Shown here in pieces: positions 62,053-64,000 of a stretch of 64,000 nt of DNA. This DNA comes from Butyrivibrio sp. AC2005 (GTDB lineage Bacteria; Bacillota; Clostridia; Lachnospirales; Lachnospiraceae): NCBI RefSeq assembly GCF_000424145.1, contig NZ_AUJI01000010.1, forward strand, positions 124,001 to 188,000, written 5' to 3'. How positions within the stretch are numbered: the first letter of the stretch is position 1; every line of letters begins with the position of its first letter. Both the position numbers and the translations under genes were made by a program. Under the pieces are notes generated by a model. It had not been told where the DNA came from, ran no database searches, and was given only the letters and a program-made list of their open reading frames with translations.

Positions 62053-63735
62053 TCAGTAGTTAGAGTCCATGATAATAGGAAGAATCATGGGTCTTCTCTT
62101 GGTCTTCTTCCAGATAAAATCAGAAAGAACATCCTTAACTATATTCTTAAGCTTATTCCAGTCTGTAATATTCTTATCAAGTGCCTCCGTTACCTCATCA
62201 AGCACGAGATCTGTAGCATCATCAATAAGCTCATCGGATTCTCGCACATATACAAAGCCTCTCGATACAATGCTGGGACCGGATACAAGCTGCGCATTTT
62301 CTCTGTCTATGCCAAATACTACGATAACAATTCCGTCCTCTGCAAGTCTCTGTCTGTCGCGAAGAACTACGTTTCCGACATCACCTACGCCGAGTCCGTC
62401 TACAAGAATAGCTCCTGTCGGAACTTTACCTACAACCTTTGCACTGTCCTCCTTAAGCTCAAGGACATCACCGGATCTGATAATAAAAATATTATCCTTG
62501 TCCATTCCAAGCCCCATGGCAATGTTCTTCTGCGCAATAAGATGCTTATACTCTCCGTGAACAGGAACCGCATACTTGGGACGAACCAGTGTATAAATAA
62601 GCTTGATGTCCTCCTGGCAGGCGTGTCCGGATACATGAACATCCTGGAATATAACATCAGCACCTCTGACAAGGAGGTCATTTATAATATTAGTAACTGC
62701 CTTCTCATTTCCCGGTATGGGATGTGATGAAAAGATGATTGTATCGCCGGGACGAACACTTATCTTTTTATGCTGTCCGCTGGCCATTCTGCTAAGAGCA
62801 GCCATGCTCTCACCCTGGCTTCCGGTAGTGATAATTACCGTCTTGTTGTCAGGGTAATTCTTGAGCTGGTCAATATCCACAAGGGTATTATCCGGAATCT
62901 GGATACACTCAAGCTTCTGGGCAATATCAATAATATTGACCATACTTCTGCCCTCTACAACAACCTTTCTTCCGAACTTGTATGCTGTGTTTATAATCTG
63001 CTGAACACGGTCTACATTGGATGCAAAGGTCGCAACAATGATTCTGGAATCGTTATGTTCCTCAAACAGTGAATCAAAGGTCTTACCAACCGTACGCTCA
63101 GATGCTGTAAATCCCGGACGCTCCGCATTTGTGGAATCACACATAAGTGCAAGAACACCCTTCTTTCCAATTTCACCAAATCTCTGAAGATCAATGGGAT
63201 CTCCGAAAACAGGTGTGTAATCAACCTTAAAGTCACCTGTATGAACCACAATACCTGCAGGCGAATAAATAGCAAGTGCCGCTGCATCTACTATGGAATG
63301 GTTAGTCCTTATAAACTCAACTCTGAAATCTCCGAGATTTATTGACTGGCCAAACTTTACAACCTTTCTTCTTACCTTCTTTAAAAGGCCGTGCTCTTCA
63401 AGTTTATGCTCAATTATTCCCATTGTCAGTCTGGTAGCATAGATAGGAACATTAAGCTCTTTCAGGATATAAGGAAGCGCTCCGATATGATCCTCATGTC
63501 CATGAGTGATTACGAAGCCCTTTACTTTATCCATATTATTTTTCAAATATGTAATATCAGGAATTACGAGATCGATTCCCAGCATGTCATCATCCGGAAA
63601 TGACAGACCGCAATCTACCACAATAATACTGTCCTCATATCTGAAGGCAGTTATATTCATACCAATCTGCTCCAGTCCACCAAGCGGTATGACCTGAAGC
63701 CCTGAAGCAGAATTATTAGTTTTCTTTTTATTCAA
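62053..63735 (-). CDS. rnj: Ribonuclease J
   Basis: A 560-residue metallo-beta-lactamase/beta-CASP nuclease with endo- and 5'-exonuclease activity. VIPLGGLEQIGMNITAF and VITHGHEDHIGALPYIL (metal ligands), NHSIVDAAALAI, HTGDFKVDYTPV, CDSTNAERPG, IATFASNVDRVQQII and FSSHPIPGNEKAV (beta-CASP), VHVSGHACQEDI and PVHGEYKHL complete it; the C-terminal oligomerisation domain is present. It starts at TTG 63735, overlapping the Fur-type stop (TTGA), with GGAGG eight bases upstream. Confidence 0.95.
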   Translation of the reverse strand: MNKKKTNNSASGLQVIPLGGLEQIGMNITAFRYEDSIIVVDCGLSFPDDDMLGIDLVIPDITYLKNNMDKVKGFVITHGHEDHIGALPYILKELNVPIYATRLTMGIIEHKLEEHGLLKKVRRKVVKFGQSINLGDFRVEFIRTNHSIVDAAALAIYSPAGIVVHTGDFKVDYTPVFGDPIDLQRFGEIGKKGVLALMCDSTNAERPGFTASERTVGKTFDSLFEEHNDSRIIVATFASNVDRVQQIINTAYKFGRKVVVEGRSMVNIIDIAQKLECIQIPDNTLVDIDQLKNYPDNKTVIITTGSQGESMAALSRMASGQHKKISVRPGDTIIFSSHPIPGNEKAVTNIINDLLVRGADVIFQDVHVSGHACQEDIKLIYTLVRPKYAVPVHGEYKHLIAQKNIAMGLGMDKDNIFIIRSGDVLELKEDSAKVVGKVPTGAILVDGLGVGDVGNVVLRDRQRLAEDGIVIVVFGIDRENAQLVSGPSIVSRGFVYVRESDELIDDATDLVLDEVTEALDKNITDWNKLKNIVKDVLSDFIWKKTKRRPMILPIIMDSNY

Positions 63736-64000
63736 TCAGTTTTTCCTCCACATTCATTGCAATAGCCGTAGAGTTTAACCTCATGATCGGTAACTTTAAA
63801 TCCGGTCTTCTCGGCGATTTTGAGTTCCAGCCCCTCAAGCATGTCTTCCTCAAATTCCAAGACCTTCCCACATTTAACGCATATCAAATGATGATGGTGG
63901 TGTGCGCCATCTGCATCCGCTTCATGAGCGAGTTCATAACGTTCTACACCATCATCAAAGTTCACCCGATCTATAAGATGTAACTCCATCAGTACTTGTA
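63732..64000 (-). CDS. Fur-family metalloregulator, N-terminal part beyond the window
   Basis: The last 89 or so residues of a Fur protein. The frame is open through the right edge (LQVLMELHLIDRVNFDDGVE continues from missing helix-turn-helix residues), so an ATG at 63989 is internal and not the start. Dimerisation/metal features are RYELAHEADADGAHHHHHLI, CVKCGKVLEFEED and YGYCNECGG, the last two being the CxxC pairs of the structural zinc site. Fur, PerR or Zur cannot be told apart from this fragment. It is translationally coupled to RNase J. Confidence 0.88.
   Translation of the reverse strand, partial: QVLMELHLIDRVNFDDGVERYELAHEADADGAHHHHHLICVKCGKVLEFEEDMLEGLELKIAEKTGFKVTDHEVKLYGYCNECGGKTD

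Noticed and set aside
63732..63989. Complete 85-residue zinc protein
   Set aside because: The frame stays open to the window edge and continues the Fur fold, so this is a truncated Fur and not a small protein.

Overview
The window reads as a chromosome segment of a motile, low-to-moderate G+C Firmicute, most likely a Lachnospiraceae (Butyrivibrio/Pseudobutyrivibrio/Roseburia-like) bacterium. The reasons are type III glutamine synthetase, RNase J, a cdaA-cdaR-glmM operon, an mbl-flhO-flhP style block, strong GGAGG ribosome sites with occasional TTG/GTG starts, and sigma-28 type promoters of the form TAAA-N16-GCCGATAT. The taxonomic call is inference from gene content; no rRNA gene is present. 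No prophage, insertion sequence, CRISPR array or rRNA operon was seen. Almost everything is on the minus strand; plus-strand genes are limited to a small motility gene at 33 kb, a membrane polymerase at 37 kb, an AI-2E/c-di-GMP pair at 39-42 kb and a LysR regulator at 43 kb.

Layout, left to right. 0-8.4 kb: an exopolysaccharide operon (rfbD, a large membrane protein, fcl, two family 2 glycosyltransferases, the priming sugar transferase, a Wzz-like chain-length protein with a degenerate kinase domain, and a further glycosyltransferase cut by the window edge). 8.5-17.1 kb: one very long operon running recD2, comFC (frameshifted), a yvyF-like zinc protein, two unknown membrane proteins, cdaA, cdaR, glmM and an HPr-like protein, linking DNA repair/uptake, c-di-AMP and peptidoglycan precursor supply. 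17.2-20.6 kb: mbl followed by flhO/flgF, flhP/flgG and a FlgJ rod-binding domain, with two sigma-28 promoters. 20.6-25.7 kb: uvrB-uvrA under a LexA-type box. 25.7-27.2 kb: a Ser/Thr kinase next to a degenerate PP2C-like protein. 27.4-31.7 kb: ftsE-ftsX-M23 hydrolase activator-ctpA, a cell-wall division module. 31.8-42.7 kb: a PucR/CdaR-type regulator, YjfB, CvfB, an acyl-ACP thioesterase, membrane/glycan proteins, an FdtA-like cupin, the AI-2E transporter with a degenerate GGDEF-EAL protein, a CPBP protein and tRNA-Gln(CUG).

43-59.5 kb is an amino-acid/peptide uptake and catabolism island: a LysR regulator, an OppBCDFA transporter, a cytidylate-kinase-like protein, two HisC-like aminotransferases, a D-2-hydroxyacid dehydrogenase, a MATE exporter, two-subunit L-serine dehydratase and glutamine synthetase III. 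hisC and the MATE gene have sister promoters with the same upstream dyad, and sdaAB, hisC and the MATE gene all begin with the same kind of GGCG-stem hairpin, suggesting shared control. 59.6-64 kb holds RNase J, a short MltG-like protein, and the tRNA-U34 modification pair trmR-trhP, preceded by a Fur-family regulator cut by the right edge.

The most interesting unexplained structure is non-coding. (1) A dispersed two-hairpin repeat occurs five times (two copies fused head-to-head between uvrB and uvrA); its second stem varies by compensatory change and its conserved end supplies the ribosome-binding site of uvrA and trhP. (2) At two sites this repeat is accompanied by the same family of 26-27 bp tandem repeats that overlap the upstream stop codon. 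(3) A 134-nt cloverleaf-like element sits between the FdtA-like gene and the AI-2E gene.
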